DNA of 64,000 nucleotides from a virus. The notes under the pieces were generated by a model, which saw nothing but the letters and a program-made list of their open reading frames with translations, searched no databases and had not been told where the DNA came from. The translations under genes were made by a program, and so were the position numbers. Positions within the stretch are counted from its first letter, which is position 1. Each line of letters opens with the position of its first letter. The DNA lies in the IMG/VR virus record IMGVR_UViG_3300036668_000172, positions 1 through 64,000 of that record; one strand, 5' to 3'. This document shows, piece by piece, positions 1 to 6,521 of this stretch.

Positions 1-680
1 TCAGCACTGGACAATGTCTGAAGAGCACCTTCAAACTCGCTTGCAGTTGGGTCTGTTCCGTCTGAACCACCAATAAGAGGAATTACCGCTATGGACGGAG
101 TTCCAGTAATATCAAGAACAGACCAACTTATGAACTCAGATTGCAAGTTAACTACGGTTTCAATAAAATCGCTTGAGTCGCGGTTGTTGAAAACCAAATT
201 AGTATACCGCTCTAGAATAAGGTCGTTTGCAACGTTTGACCCAGTTCCTGGAACAGTCTCCTTGTAAACAGTCAAGTCGTAGTAATTAGGCTGAGTACTA
301 GCAGTTAGTTGAACCCTAAGGTTGTTACCGTCTACACCGCGAGACTTGCTTCCTACCGAGGAGCTGTCTTCGACAATGTTGGTAGAAGGTATCGATACTG
401 AAGCAAAGCTGGCATCATCTGCCAGAACTCGCCTTACGTAAAGCTCATTTCCACCGTTCTGGAAGAAGTGACCTACACCAAAGGTGGCTGGGTAAGCGTT
501 GTTGTACCCGCCAAATCTCTTAGTAAATTCATACCAAGAGGTGACGAGAGTTACGTTTTCAGTTCCTTGTGGGAAAACACCAAGAACTGCACCTGCAGCC
601 TCCGCAGTGCCTGACGAGGCAATTGGGGCGGGCAGTAGGCGCTCAGTTATGTAAACGCCTGGACGACCGTATGCGGTCAT
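1..680 (-). CDS. Tail sheath protein (3' end cut by window edge)
   Basis: The visible 226 residues form the N-terminal part of a contractile tail sheath protein. Sheath subunits polymerise around the tail tube and contract to drive it through the cell envelope. The opening MTAYGRPGVYITERLLP is the typical sheath start (a short handshake arm with the PGVY motif), followed by the family's usual blocks on ballistic filling (SWYEFTKRFGG) and a long beta-rich domain. A strong AAGGAG lies eight bases before the ATG. The gene runs off the left edge, so C-terminal domains are not seen. It lies directly downstream of a tail-completion-like gene, as in other myoviruses. This gene is the main reason to call the phage contractile-tailed. 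Confidence 0.9.
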   Translation of the reverse strand, partial: MTAYGRPGVYITERLLPAPIASSGTAEAAGAVLGVFPQGTENVTLVTSWYEFTKRFGGYNNAYPATFGVGHFFQNGGNELYVRRVLADDASFASVSIPSTNIVEDSSSVGSKSRGVDGNNLRVQLTASTQPNYYDLTVYKETVPGTGSNVANDLILERYTNLVFNNRDSSDFIETVVNLQSEFISWSVLDITGTPSIAVIPLIGGSDGTDPTASEFEGALQTLSSA

Positions 681-706
681 ATTATCTCCTTAATAGATAG
701 TTTAAT

Positions 707-1378
707 TCAGGGGGTAACGTATGGTTCCGTAATAGTTTGCGAGCCAAGCGACGAATAGTAGGGGGAAGTAGCACGACCACCAGCTCTTTCAGCTGTTGGA
801 GGGTCAAGATGAACACTTGTAACTTTGTAAAGCTGAGTGAACTCATCTACAGTAACTTCACTAGACACGCGAACAGTTACTGCGTTCATAAACAAACGCT
901 TTCCTTGTTCTATCATGTCCCGCTTAGTCAGGTCCAGCACGTCTAACCGACGGACTGTGTTGTCGTCCACTTCAAGGACGCCAAATCTCATTGGTAACTT
1001 TGTAGCCATAAGCTGTGCCATAATCTGGCGGTCATGGCGTGGGTGTCGAGCATACGAAGTTATCTGGTAGTCAATGTTGACTGGGATAGGAAGGTCTGCC
1101 TCTAAGGCGGTGTTATTGGGCGTATCTTGCCCCTCAAATAGGTAAGGATAGCGCTCAGAGCTAGTTTTACCGCGCATTTCTCTAGAGGTGTCTCTTATGA
1201 CATCAACCATGTCAATGGTTACGTAAGGATAGGACTGGCTTCTAATTTCTTGGTCAGGCATGCCAAACCAAACTCCGACGTCTCTGGGGACATCTTCGCC
1301 ACTTGCTTTCTGGTCACTAACTTGCATCCCAATAAGCTTTTCTCTTAGAGCCTTATCTTCACTTAGTAAGAAAGTCAA
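707..1378 (-). CDS. Putative tail completion/terminator protein
   Basis: A 223-residue protein of mixed alpha/beta character. No catalytic motif is visible. It lies between a small gp10-like gene and the tail sheath, the slot usually taken by the tail terminator or neck protein that caps the tail tube and sheath before head joining. The sequence includes aromatic beta strands (SYPYVTIDMVDVIRD) and a central stretch (PVNIDYQITSYARHPRHDRQ), consistent with the small alpha/beta terminator fold. Its start overlaps the preceding gene by four bases. The functional call rests on position and general look; a generic structural protein is the alternative. Confidence 0.5.
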   Translation of the reverse strand: MTFLLSEDKALREKLIGMQVSDQKASGEDVPRDVGVWFGMPDQEIRSQSYPYVTIDMVDVIRDTSREMRGKTSSERYPYLFEGQDTPNNTALEADLPIPVNIDYQITSYARHPRHDRQIMAQLMATKLPMRFGVLEVDDNTVRRLDVLDLTKRDMIEQGKRLFMNAVTVRVSSEVTVDEFTQLYKVTSVHLDPPTAERAGGRATSPYYSSLGSQTITEPYVTP

Positions 1379-1686
1379 ATTAAGTCTCCTAGCTTCTCTT
1401 CTATACGGTCCATGTAGGTAGACATCAAAGACGCCTCAGAGTTTAAGAACTTACGAATAGAGGCACTAGGCCTAATTGATTCAGAGCCAAACTCTAAAAG
1501 CTGTGCTTCAGCTACGTTAGGACCCTCGTATTTGACCGTGAATGACGAGCCATTGCGCACTATTTGGACGCTATTAGCAGCATCTGCTGGCCAACCTGAG
1601 CTTATTAAATAGCTTCTAAGGTTTTCTGTAATAACAAAGGCAGCCTCTTCGCCAGCCTTAGTGAGTTCATCAAAAAAGTTTGCCAT
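1375..1686 (-). CDS. Small neck/HK97-gp10-like protein
   Basis: A 103-residue protein starting with a predicted helix (FFDELTKAGEEAAFVITENL), then a beta hairpin (VQIVRNGSSFTVKYEGPN), then a C-terminal helix ending near EEKLGDLI. The helix-strand-helix layout and the phrase EAQLLEFGSESIRPSASIRKF resemble the HK97 gp10-like or minor tail family, which helps join head and tail. It overlaps both neighbours by a few bases and so is translated with them. No enzyme motif is present. The family assignment is tentative. Confidence 0.45.
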   Translation of the reverse strand: MANFFDELTKAGEEAAFVITENLRSYLISSGWPADAANSVQIVRNGSSFTVKYEGPNVAEAQLLEFGSESIRPSASIRKFLNSEASLMSTYMDRIEEKLGDLI

Positions 1687-1885
1687 TAGGCCTGCCCTTA
1701 TAAGATTCTGGCTGGACGAACTCTCGATTACGGTAACCCGCGGCTAAGCCCATGATGTAAGACTGAGGCTGTTTTGGACGATACGTAGTACTTGCTTGGT
1801 AAACTCCACGAAGGAAGTTTTCCTGGTCAGCATCGTTAAAATCAGCAACTCGTTCCCACCAAGGCTTTTCTTGAGAAGTACGCAT
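1670..1885 (-). CDS. Hypothetical protein, 71 aa
   Basis: I do not recognise this protein. It is polar and aromatic (KPWWERVADFNDADQENF, then GLAAGYRNREF), with no membrane segment or cysteine pair. The start is supported by AAAAGGATT about seven bases before the ATG. It overlaps the next gene by 17 bases and sits between a hairpin-rich gap and the neck genes. Its place in the morphogenesis operon suggests a small virion or assembly role, but nothing in the sequence proves this. Confidence 0.55.
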   Translation of the reverse strand: MRTSQEKPWWERVADFNDADQENFLRGVYQASTTYRPKQPQSYIMGLAAGYRNREFVQPESYKGRPNGKLF

Positions 1886-1910
1886 AGCAGAATCCTTTTC
1901 AGGCGCAGGT

Positions 1911-1965
1911 CTAGCCGTAAGGCTAGGTAAGCACCCGCACGGATGCTCACCCTACAAGGATAGGG
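1911..1965 (-). promoter_or_regulatory. Three consecutive hairpins in the gap after the HNH gene
   Basis: Read on the minus strand, three hairpins follow one another: CCCTA/TAGGG (1950-1965), AGCATCC/GGGTGCT (1930-1947) and CTAGCC/GGCTAG (1911-1926). The C/A mismatch of the middle hairpin on the plus strand becomes a G-U pair on the minus strand, which suggests the RNA acts as a minus-strand transcript. No uridine tract follows, so this is probably a processing or translation-control structure rather than a terminator. It ends shortly before the ribosome binding site of the 71-aa gene. Confidence 0.45.
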
Positions 1966-1986
1966 AAAAACGCCTAATAAATAAGG

Positions 1987-2349
1987 CTAAATGTATCTAG
2001 TAAGGCTGTCATTATTTTGCCTACTCTTTAAAGAGTGGCAGTTGACACAAAGGGTCCTTAAATTAGAAATTTCATCATTATGGTGGTCTCCATCTATGTG
2101 GTCCACAGTTAGCTGGCAGTCATCTTCAATGGTAGCGGTGCACCGCATGTTTTCGCAGTAATCCTTTTTGTGAATTATGTATGGGCGCTCAGCTAGCGTC
2201 TTACCGACTTTAAACTGTCTATAGCAGCGGTAATGCTGCTTTTGATTAGGTTTTTGTTTGTAGGAAGTCTTTACACGAACATTATTGCCACAGACAGCGC
2301 AGTCTGCGAGCAGCTCATCTTCATTGATATTAGAAAGCGAATGTTTCAT
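1987..2349 (-). CDS. HNH endonuclease
   Basis: A 120-residue HNH nuclease. The C-terminal core has the His-Asn-His pattern in LTVDHIDGDHHNDEISNLRT followed by LCVNCHSLKS: the DHIDGDHHN block, the NLRTLC block and a CxxC that pairs with an earlier CAVC (residues 18-21) and a cysteine near ENMRC to form the zinc knuckle. Such stand-alone HNH genes in phages act either as homing nucleases or as part of DNA packaging. Here the gene sits far from the terminase, inside a run of small basic genes, which favours a mobile (homing) gene. No interrupted host gene is evident. Confidence 0.85.
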   Translation of the reverse strand: MKHSLSNINEDELLADCAVCGNNVRVKTSYKQKPNQKQHYRCYRQFKVGKTLAERPYIIHKKDYCENMRCTATIEDDCQLTVDHIDGDHHNDEISNLRTLCVNCHSLKSRQNNDSLTRYI

Positions 2350-2418
2350 ACCACTTAGTTTAGTGTTATAAAGCTGTTTTTTTGCCGCATCTACAGTTGT
2401 TGCACTTGCACTCTGGCA

Positions 2419-2556
2419 TTACTTTGTGCTCCTTGCTTTTCCTCTAGAGTTTTTCATGCGGTCAGAAAGCTTCTGATTTCGCTTCATCTGCTCTTCTTTT
2501 TTATAAGAAGGCTTCTTGGGGTCTAGTCCCTCAACCTTGCGTGCTGGTCTTGCCAT
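2419..2556 (-). CDS. Small lysine/arginine-rich protein, 45 aa
   Basis: A 45-residue, strongly basic protein starting MARPARKVEGLDPKKP and ending in GKARSTK. Its start codon overlaps the stop of the upstream gene as TAATG. It belongs to a run of seven tiny basic genes with the same coupling. The high charge suggests nucleic-acid binding or packaging with the DNA, but there is no recognisable domain. Confidence 0.6.
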   Translation of the reverse strand: MARPARKVEGLDPKKPSYKKEEQMKRNQKLSDRMKNSRGKARSTK

Positions 2557-2855
2557 TACTTCTTACCTGCTCTTCTTTTGTTTTCCTTAGCGGTGTTGGC
2601 CCCATGTGCCAAAGGTCTTAAGTTACTTTTGCGGTCATCTGAGTGGTTATTGTTCTTGTGGTCTACGTCTACGTTTTTAGCCAGCTTGCGGCCAGCCTTA
2701 GTCTCATAGTCGTCACGAGCCTTATTCTTAGAAGTAGTCTCCCACCCGTCCTTAGTCTTAGTCTTAGTGACGTAGATTGGGCGGCCACCATTTTGTTTAG
2801 AGCCCTTGTACGGCCCAAACTTCTTCTTAGTACCTACTGGAATCTTTTCAGCCAT
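2556..2855 (-). CDS. Small HNH-like basic protein
   Basis: A 99-residue basic protein. The second half carries VDVDHKNNNHSDDRKSNLRP, which matches the beta-beta-alpha core of HNH nucleases (DHKNNNxxDD then NLRPL) but lacks zinc-binding cysteines. The N-terminal half (KKFGPYKGSKQNGGRPIYV) resembles DNA-binding extensions of phage HNH proteins. It is coupled to both neighbours by TAATG overlaps. It could be an active homing nuclease or a nicking protein; the family call is good and the role unknown. Confidence 0.7.
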   Translation of the reverse strand: MAEKIPVGTKKKFGPYKGSKQNGGRPIYVTKTKTKDGWETTSKNKARDDYETKAGRKLAKNVDVDHKNNNHSDDRKSNLRPLAHGANTAKENKRRAGKK

Positions 2856-3100
2856 TACTTAGCCTTCCTGTGTCCCGCTGTCTTTTTAGCAATCTTCTTA
2901 GGCTGAGCTACGAATTGCTCACCTTTTTTATTTCCCGCAGCTTTAGCTCTATTGGTAGACTTCTTTTCCGCAGAGCTAAGGCTTTCCCAAGCTTTTTCAG
3001 GAAGATAGCGCTTTTTACCCTTAGAGGGTTTGCCATCCGAGGTTTTCCATTTTTCATCGCCCCAGTTCTTAAGGGACTTTTGAGACTTAGCTAAGGCCAT
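2855..3100 (-). CDS. Conserved small basic viral protein (RYLPEKAW type)
   Basis: An 81-residue lysine-rich protein with the phrase WKTSDGKPSKGKKRYLPEKA followed by WESLSSAEKKSTNRAK. I recall the same wording in small proteins of unrelated large viruses and phages, annotated only as domains of unknown function (possibly DUF5872; not checked). Function is unknown. The compact basic form suggests DNA or virion association. It is translationally coupled to its neighbours by TAATG overlaps. Confidence 0.65.
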   Translation of the reverse strand: MALAKSQKSLKNWGDEKWKTSDGKPSKGKKRYLPEKAWESLSSAEKKSTNRAKAAGNKKGEQFVAQPKKIAKKTAGHRKAK

Positions 3101-3297
3101 TAGTTCTTGTAACCCCCGCCAGCTTTCTTGTACTCAGAAGCTAAAAGCTGTGCCTTACGAGCCGACCATTCGCCTGGGTCTCCACCCTTACTGCCAGCTT
3201 TAATGCGATTAAAGATAGTCTTCCTAAGCCCAGGCTTAGTGTAGTTACCTGCTTCGTTTACTTTTGACTTAGCCTTAGGCTTAGCTTTTTCAGCCAT
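3100..3297 (-). CDS. Conserved small basic viral protein (KGGDPGEWSARKAQ type)
   Basis: A 65-residue basic protein with GLRKTIFNRIKAGSKGGDPG and EWSARKAQLLASEYKKAGGG. This pattern is widespread in small proteins of phages and giant viruses, usually next to the RYLPEKAW type, as here. No biochemical role is known to me. TAATG overlaps at both ends show it is one of a co-translated set. Confidence 0.65.
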   Translation of the reverse strand: MAEKAKPKAKSKVNEAGNYTKPGLRKTIFNRIKAGSKGGDPGEWSARKAQLLASEYKKAGGGYKN

Positions 3298-3608
3298 TAT
3301 TTCTTCTTCTTTGCGTCAAGTCGCTTGGACATAGCAGCTGCTTTTTTCTTAGCGTCAGCTTTAGAGGAGGCCCCCCATGCCTGAAGAGACAGCAGTAGGC
3401 GAGTAGGGTCGCCGTTTGGCTTCTTCTCAGGGCCAGGATTACCGCCCATGCGAGCTAAAAACGAAGCACGACGAGGGTTGTCACCAGATTTAACAGGGGC
3501 TTTTAGATTAGAACCAGGATTAGCTTTTTCATAAGACTTGCGGCCTTTTTCATTTAGACCACCCGACTTAGCTTTACCTTCTTTACGTTGCCATGCTTCG
3601 CTGGCCAT
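3297..3608 (-). CDS. Conserved small basic viral protein (GLNEKGRKSY type)
   Basis: A 103-residue basic protein. The core GLNEKGRKSYEKANPGSNLK, then RRASFLARMGGNPGPEKKPN, and the end PTRLLLSLQAWGASSKADAK match a viral family I recall as having unknown function (perhaps DUF6321; not checked). Together with its two downstream neighbours it makes a trio also found together in other large viruses, which hints at a shared structural or DNA-associated role. It is linked by TAATG overlaps. Confidence 0.65.
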   Translation of the reverse strand: MASEAWQRKEGKAKSGGLNEKGRKSYEKANPGSNLKAPVKSGDNPRRASFLARMGGNPGPEKKPNGDPTRLLLSLQAWGASSKADAKKKAAAMSKRLDAKKKK

Positions 3609-3772
3609 TACTTCTTCTTTGCCTTCATGGTGCCACTCTTTTTCATCTGAGCACCTTTTATGACGTCACCGCGAGTAATCTTGCCTTTGTCACCAGACAT
3701 AGCCGCGAGCTTCTTCTCTTTCGGAGACATAGCCTTGCCATCAGAGGAGGCCATCTTCTTACCATGTACCAT
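3608..3772 (-). CDS. Small lysine-rich protein, 54 aa
   Basis: A 54-residue protein rich in Lys, Met, Gly and Ser (MVHGKKMASSDGKAMSPKEK, ending MKAKKK). The start is preceded by an AAGAAAGAAG purine tract, and its stop overlaps the next start as TAATG. There is no domain. It is the first gene of the tightly coupled basic-protein series. Confidence 0.6.
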   Translation of the reverse strand: MVHGKKMASSDGKAMSPKEKKLAAMSGDKGKITRGDVIKGAQMKKSGTMKAKKK

Positions 3773-3808
3773 TTGATTCTTCTTTCTTTTTAGGAAACTA
3801 GAGGATTA

Positions 3809-4021
3809 CTAGCTTTTCTTTTTAGATGTAGTGCTGGAATAACGAATCTTTCCAGAAGGCTTACGGACAATGCCGCCCTTCTTGGACTTAACTTTGGCTC
3901 CACCAGACTGGTATTTAGAGCCAGTTAGTGAAGTCTCTACGCCTGAGCTACGGGTAGTAATGTCTGCTTTACCAGCTCTGGCCCCAACTCTTTTTGTTGT
4001 TACTTTTCTACGTTCTGCCAT
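3809..4021 (-). CDS. Small basic protein, 70 aa
   Basis: A 70-residue Lys/Arg/Ser-rich protein (MAERRKVTTKRVGARAGKAD; ends SSTTSKKKS) with no predicted globular core. It has the composition of an intrinsically disordered nucleic-acid-binding tail. It lies between the connector-like gene and the basic-protein cluster. The start has a GGAGCC purine stretch a few bases upstream. Confidence 0.55.
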   Translation of the reverse strand: MAERRKVTTKRVGARAGKADITTRSSGVETSLTGSKYQSGGAKVKSKKGGIVRKPSGKIRYSSTTSKKKS

Positions 4022-4029
4022 GACGGCTC

Positions 4030-4602
4030 CTAAGTGGTAGTTGTTCTAGAAAGTGGTGGTTTTACTGTTGCCGCGTACCTAGTAAACTGTGGGTCGTTTA
4101 CTAGCTCTTCAGAGTTAACTTCGTTACACTCAACAGTGACTACGGCCCAACGAGTGCCAAATGCACCCCTGGGGTTTACTCTTGTAGGGGTAAATATTTG
4201 ACCACGGTATTCTATGCGGTCTTTAATATAGTTATTTGGCTCGTTTCCCACCAACTCGGGTATCAGCCGCAGAGCGTCGCCAGAATTAATTACAAGACGC
4301 ATAGTATCTGAGGTATAGAAACCACGGTCATTTACTACGCTGCCACCACGAGTAATGCTTGCCATAATGGCAGGCATCTTAAATGGAAGCATCCAGCGCT
4401 TGCCTTCACCAGGAATAGAGCTGGAAACATCATAGGTGTTGTCTACGATTCCATCAAAGTTGTCTTCTAAGAAGTACTCTTGCCACCTGAACCAGTTGAC
4501 ATTAACACCAACCATCCCGCCAATGTCTTCAGCTATGCCTTCGTACATTGACAAAGACTCGTAGTCTATGTCAAACCTGCCTTCGTGCTTATTACTTCTC
4601 AT
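4030..4602 (-). CDS. Putative head-tail connector/neck protein
   Basis: A 190-residue mostly beta protein (residues about 65-175 are strand-rich, for example WMLPFKMPAIMASITRGGSV and IEYRGQIFTPTRVNPRGAFG). The order near the neck and tail genes and the size fit a head-closure or neck protein. There is no catalytic motif. The C-terminus is Thr-rich. The assignment is positional; a virion protein of another kind cannot be excluded. Confidence 0.45.
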   Translation of the reverse strand: MRSNKHEGRFDIDYESLSMYEGIAEDIGGMVGVNVNWFRWQEYFLEDNFDGIVDNTYDVSSSIPGEGKRWMLPFKMPAIMASITRGGSVVNDRGFYTSDTMRLVINSGDALRLIPELVGNEPNNYIKDRIEYRGQIFTPTRVNPRGAFGTRWAVVTVECNEVNSEELVNDPQFTRYAATVKPPLSRTTTT

Positions 4603-4613
4603 TACATCCTTAT

Positions 4614-4931
4614 TTAGACTGGAGGATTATCTGATGGGAATCCGTGCTGATGAATCTGATTGTGCTGGAACTGCCTTAAATTAACCGCAGCAGAATAGAA
4701 GTTATTAAACCTATTCATCCAGTCATTGCCAGGGACATCCTCAGTCACACTCTGGACTATGAACTCATACTGCTCAGCAAGAATCTTTTTAATAAAGTCA
4801 AACGCCTTATTGAAGAACTCAGGGTCCTCATCAATGTAGTCCTGGAGAGGACCATACTCAAAAAAGAAGACTATCTCGTCTTCTGCAACCACAGCTGGGC
4901 CGTTGCTTGTACTCATAAATTTGTATTCCAT
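4614..4931 (-). CDS. Hypothetical acidic protein, 105 aa
   Basis: An acidic protein with clusters of aromatic residues (EIVFFFEYGPLQDYIDEDPE) and a helical middle (FFNKAFDFIKKILAEQYEFI). I do not recognise it. The predicted start could also be the downstream Met at residue 6. It is in the neck region between a zinc-ribbon gene and the connector-like gene, so an assembly role is possible. Confidence 0.5.
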   Translation of the reverse strand: MEYKFMSTSNGPAVVAEDEIVFFFEYGPLQDYIDEDPEFFNKAFDFIKKILAEQYEFIVQSVTEDVPGNDWMNRFNNFYSAAVNLRQFQHNQIHQHGFPSDNPPV

Positions 4932-4934
4932 GTA

Positions 4935-5108
4935 TTACCACTTTCCTATGGGGCAAGTTGCCTCGTGTACTTTTGTTTTAATACTCATAATGCACATGCA
5001 CTCTTTGCATTGACGAGTTGGTTTAAAGAACTTTTCACATCCTTTACAGATGTCATACCGTTCTTTAGGGTCTGTAATTATGTTTACAGAGACTTTATTA
5101 TCTTCCAT
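4935..5108 (-). CDS. Zinc-ribbon mini-protein (CKGC-CKECMC type), 57 aa
   Basis: A 57-residue protein with cysteine pairs CKGC, CKECMC and a final C in HEATCPIGKW. The phrase CMCIMSIKTKVHEATCPIGK is shared with small zinc-binding proteins of many T4-like phages, where the function is unknown. The ATG overlaps the stop of the upstream fibre gene (TAATG), so it is read through from that gene. The gene is short but the cysteine pattern makes it convincing. Confidence 0.75.
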   Translation of the reverse strand: MEDNKVSVNIITDPKERYDICKGCEKFFKPTRQCKECMCIMSIKTKVHEATCPIGKW

Positions 5109-6499
5109 TATTCCGCCCTAAAGTTGTCTACCGTGCTGCCTTGACGTTGAACTTGATTGCCGTTCTTAGCAATTCCTACACCCCTAGTCCTTATAGAAGA
5201 ACCAGAGTTATGGACTACTGAAGCTATTCTACTTCCACCTAAACCAGCAGCACTGTATAAAGCGACAGTAATGTTAGCTCCTGAAGTAGAGACCTCCATG
5301 CTCCGAGGGTCTGAAGAAACGTCTTGAGTAAAAACCTGAGTGATAGTGCCACTTAGATTTCTAAAGATACGTATAACAGAAGGGTAAGAAGTAGTAGCGG
5401 GATTAAATGTCGCATTCTGTGACTCTGTAGTGCTGCACTTGTTGCCATCCCTGTTTCCGCCGCTAGCACACACAAGCCCTGGAGCAGGACAGCTGCACGA
5501 GCTGCCAGAAGGAGGGCAGCTTGCAGGACATACATAGTTAGTGCCTGTTTGAGTCTGCTGTGCGGGAATAGGCGAAGTAGTATAGCATCGGCCACCAGAC
5601 GGGGTCCCAGTTGAACAGGTAGTAGTAGTAGTAGTAGTTGGAGTCGCAAAAAAGATGAAATCAGGGGGGCAATAAGTAGTAGTTCTAGTACACTCGTACA
5701 CGACAGGGTAGGCCCCGCTGCCGCTGAAAACGGGCCGACTAGAACCACCAGGGCAGCTTGGACTAGAGTTGTATGTCGTACTAGTACTAGTAGTACATGG
5801 TCGAGACGTTCTGCACCTGTTAGTAGAGCTGGGCCCCGAGCTACCAGAAGGACAGGAGTAGGAAGTAAAAGAACGAGTAGTTGCGGAGCCAACATCAGTG
5901 GTTATTATACAGTTAGTCCCACTCAGCTGGCCGCTAGAGCAACTGTACGAGTACACGGGAACTGGTGTAGGCGAGACACTATAAGGTCCTTGATACACTG
6001 CGTCTGGGTAGTTGGTTGTTCTAGTACAAATTGTGCCATTGAGAGTAAATCCTGAAGGACAAGAATAAAAACTAGGGTTGTCCTGCTGCCTAGAACCTGG
6101 GATAGCAGCGTGCCAGTTGTTGTTGTCTTGTACCCAGAAAGAAACACCAAGACCAGTGTTGCTAGGAGTATCTATAGTTACTTTATAGTCTGTACTAGCT
6201 TTATAGAGCTGTGTAAAGGCGATACCAGGACCTGCAGAGCCATCGTAAAAAGCTTGATTGTTTTGTATAGCCCAGTTACCTGAGAGTTCATTCCACTGGG
6301 AGAAGGTATTGCTGGCAGTACCTAGGTTAGCGTCATTGGCTCTATTGAAGTTGTCTACGATTTCAGCAGAGTGCCAAATCTTCCATACACCATCTACTTT
6401 TGTATATCCGAGCGCGACTGGCTGCCAGTTACCGTTTACTTTTACGTAAGGGGCAACTACTGGTCGCTGAGAACCATCAACTTTTAAATAACCTGGCAC
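5108..6499 (-). CDS. Putative receptor-binding fibre: lectin-like domain with a Cys-rich insertion
   Basis: A 463-residue virion protein. Residues 1-45 are three copies of a YxKVDGxWxPVA-type repeat (a short surface-anchor repeat in phage fibres). From VDNFNRANDANLGTASNTFS a LamG/ConA-like beta sandwich begins, with a W-x-V and NNWHAAI strand at about 120-130. At about 140-365 the fold is interrupted by a Ser/Thr/Cys-rich segment with repeated SCPSG and CxxGxxxxxxxC units. The sandwich then appears to resume (SYPSVIRIFRNLSGTI to the closing GSTVDNFRAE). The DNA of the insertion contains simple AGT/AGC repeats. Its neighbour is a glycosyltransferase, so glycosylation of the Ser/Thr-rich part is possible. 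Confidence 0.7.
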   Translation of the reverse strand: MPGYLKVDGSQRPVVAPYVKVNGNWQPVALGYTKVDGVWKIWHSAEIVDNFNRANDANLGTASNTFSQWNELSGNWAIQNNQAFYDGSAGPGIAFTQLYKASTDYKVTIDTPSNTGLGVSFWVQDNNNWHAAIPGSRQQDNPSFYSCPSGFTLNGTICTRTTNYPDAVYQGPYSVSPTPVPVYSYSCSSGQLSGTNCIITTDVGSATTRSFTSYSCPSGSSGPSSTNRCRTSRPCTTSTSTTYNSSPSCPGGSSRPVFSGSGAYPVVYECTRTTTYCPPDFIFFATPTTTTTTTCSTGTPSGGRCYTTSPIPAQQTQTGTNYVCPASCPPSGSSCSCPAPGLVCASGGNRDGNKCSTTESQNATFNPATTSYPSVIRIFRNLSGTITQVFTQDVSSDPRSMEVSTSGANITVALYSAAGLGGSRIASVVHNSGSSIRTRGVGIAKNGNQVQRQGSTVDNFRAE

Positions 6500-6521
6500 A
6501 CCGACTCCAAAGCTTGTGTAT

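Noticed and set aside
1987-2349. Group I or II intron around the HNH gene
   Set aside because: No interrupted gene or intron core sequence could be identified; both neighbouring genes appear complete with their own starts.
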